Below are positions 13,407-14,564 of a DNA stretch of 14,564 nucleotides, piece after piece (position 1 is the stretch's first letter; the number at the start of each line of letters is the position of its first letter). A program made the translations under genes and the position numbers. The DNA comes from Nanobdellota archaeon. Its GTDB lineage: Archaea; Nanobdellota; Nanobdellia; Pacearchaeales; GW2011-AR1. Under the pieces are notes generated by a model. That model did not search any database. It worked only from the letters and a program-made list of their open reading frames with translations, and had not been told where the DNA came from. The stretch spans positions 1 to 14,564 of the forward strand of contig JAKLIN010000017.1 of assembly GCA_022709585.1 (NCBI GenBank), written 5' to 3'.

Positions 13407-14066
13407 ATGATGAAGTCATCAGAATTAAGCCAAGAAGAGGTTTGGGATGAAATTGCTAAAGTTTGGAAGGGATACAGAAATATTCCTGTTCGAGAAGTTG
13501 CACGATTCTTGAAAAGAAAAAAAGGCAAGGTTTTAGATTTAGGTTGCGGCAGCGGCAGAAATTTAGTCAGGTTCAAAGGAGAATATTATGGTGTTGATTT
13601 CTCTGAAGAAATGCTAAAGTATGCTCAAGAAAAAGCACAGTCTTTGAAAATGAAATCTTTTTTTGAAAAAAGTTCTGTGGATAATCTTTCTTTCGAAAGC
13701 AACTTTTTTGATGCAGCTATTTTTATTGATGCTTTGCATTGCTTGGAAAATTCTGCTTCAAGAAGAAAAGCTTTGCAAGAATTATTCAGAGTTTTGAAAC
13801 CAGGAGCAGAAGCTTTAATCAGCGTTTGGGATAGAAATCAAGAAAGATTCAAAGACAAGGGAAAAGAAACATTAGTTCCTTGGAAAGTCAATTACAAAAC
13901 ATTGGATAGGTATTATTATCTTTATGACCGAGAAGAGCTTTTGAATTTGTTAAAAGAGCTTAAATTTGAAATTGTTAAAATCTTCGAAAAATCTAAGAAA
14001 GCGCCTGAAAAGAATTATTCTCAAAAGAGCATTAAGGTAATTGTTAGCAAGCCTAAATTGAATTAA
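13407..14066 (+). CDS. Trm9/ABH8-like SAM-dependent tRNA methyltransferase
   Basis: The 219 residues form a class I methyltransferase. Motif I is VLDLGCGSGR (42-51), the acidic SAM-binding residue is D64 in YYGVDFSEEML, and the later motifs are FDAAIFIDALHCLE (101-114) and LKPGAEALISVWD (130-142). The C-terminal signature ETLVPWKVN (154-162) with RYYYLYDREELLNLL (168-182) is typical of Trm9 and the ABH8 methyltransferase domain. Those enzymes convert cm5U34 to mcm5U34 in tRNA after Elongator action. Yeast Trm9 needs the partner Trm112, which is not in the window. The divergent neighbours YvcK and Elp3 support this, since Elp3 would make its substrate. Two ATGs stand in tandem (13407, 13410), and I took the first. 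A generic methyltransferase remains possible. Confidence 0.82.
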   Translation: MMKSSELSQEEVWDEIAKVWKGYRNIPVREVARFLKRKKGKVLDLGCGSGRNLVRFKGEYYGVDFSEEMLKYAQEKAQSLKMKSFFEKSSVDNLSFESNFFDAAIFIDALHCLENSASRRKALQELFRVLKPGAEALISVWDRNQERFKDKGKETLVPWKVNYKTLDRYYYLYDREELLNLLKELKFEIVKIFEKSKKAPEKNYSQKSIKVIVSKPKLN

Positions 14067-14094
14067 TTATTTATTTCTAATCTAAGAATAATTA

Positions 14095-14564
14095 TTATTT
14101 TTTCTTGAAAATATTAATCATATCCATGAAGGATTCTTTCTTGAAATCAGTAATTTTTTTATCTTTCAAGTTCATTCTTAGCTTAATCATTCCGAGATTG
14201 GAAATGAAAACAGTTCCGATTGCAATCTCTTCGTGGTTATACTGATTCATTGAAAAGAGTATCTTTTGAATTTTATTTTTAATTCCTTGATTGTCCATCT
14301 CTGTTTGTATTAAATCCTCTATTTCTTGAAAATCTAAATCATTTTCCAAGAGAATCTTTTCTGGAGCTTCTGGATTTAGATTATCCAATGGAACTTGTTT
14401 GCATGATTCTTCAATCTGAAAACTAAAAATTTTGTTTTCTTCAGGCAAAAAATAATCAAAGTGCTGTTTATGATTTGAATTCTCTTTGTCGATTATAAAA
14501 AATGCAGAGCAGAGATAAGCTGTCGGATTCTTCTTAGTAAATTTCTGGAATTCCTTGTTAGATT
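14095..14564 (-). CDS. Hypothetical protein, N-terminus outside window
   Basis: The frame stays open from the stop at 14095 to the right edge, so the TTG at 14448 is not the start. The 155 visible residues open with SNKEFQKFTKKNPTAYLCSA, then FFIIDKENSNHKQHFDYFLPEEN, and end MDMINIFKKK. There is no signal peptide in the visible part, no membrane segment, and no motif I recognise. Alternating hydrophobic strands (AYLCSAFFIID, KIFSFQIEE, EIAIGTVFISNLGMIKLRM) and an acidic helical middle suggest a compact cytoplasmic alpha-beta protein. It converges on the Trm9-like gene with a 28-nt AT-rich gap. The function is unknown. Confidence 0.75.
   Translation of the reverse strand, partial: SNKEFQKFTKKNPTAYLCSAFFIIDKENSNHKQHFDYFLPEENKIFSFQIEESCKQVPLDNLNPEAPEKILLENDLDFQEIEDLIQTEMDNQGIKNKIQKILFSMNQYNHEEIAIGTVFISNLGMIKLRMNLKDKKITDFKKESFMDMINIFKKK

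Noticed and set aside
1..14564. CRISPR array, insertion sequence, toxin-antitoxin or defence cassette
   Set aside because: No spaced repeats, transposase-like frame, terminal inverted repeats or recognisable defence genes were found on either strand.

Overview
The window is AT-rich and looks like the chromosome of an archaeon, most likely a DPANN lineage of the Pacearchaeota/Woesearchaeota kind. The archaeal signs are MCM helicase, an RPA32-like single-strand-binding protein, aIF2 beta, archaeal-type Elp3, a tRNA intron with a perfect bulge-helix-bulge splice site, and TATA boxes placed 20-21 nt before several start codons, as expected for leaderless mRNAs. Two genes are better known from bacteria: a full-length RelA/SpoT homolog and a YvcK/UPF0052 protein. 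The lineage is inferred from gene content, not from a search.

Layout. 1-3387 (minus): an information-processing run of MCM, RPA32-like protein, aIF2 beta and a short zinc-ribbon protein (DUF5679-like) that runs off the left edge. 3540-6040 (plus): a lysine-rich coiled-coil protein of unknown function, then the RelA/SpoT homolog, whose hydrolase site is degenerate while its synthetase site looks intact. 6128-6860 (plus): an intron-containing tRNA with anticodon UAU (Ile, AUA codons), a tryptophan-rich small membrane protein, and tRNA-Glu(UUC). 7010-10914 (plus): a surface/export region with a possible 47-codon leader ORF, a 900-residue secreted protein with four PKD-type domains, and a membrane-anchored Cys-rich protein with a polyglycine linker. 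10962-14066: Elp3 and YvcK (minus), and a Trm9-like methyltransferase (plus) divergent from YvcK. 14095-14564 (minus): an unrecognised protein whose N-terminus lies beyond the right edge.

Links between genes. Elp3 makes the cm5 group on wobble uridine, and Trm9-family enzymes methylate it to mcm5. Both tRNAs in the window carry U34, so a wobble-uridine theme runs through the region, though the connection is inferred. The RelA/SpoT homolog would give this archaeon (p)ppGpp-type signalling without self-contained hydrolysis. The PKD protein and its neighbour look like cell-surface components, and the short ORF upstream and the anchored gene share the same promoter motif at the same distance from their ATGs. 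No CRISPR array, insertion sequence or prophage was seen. No gene-free stretch exceeds 300 bases; the longest between called protein and RNA genes is 6861-7155, most of which is the candidate leader region.
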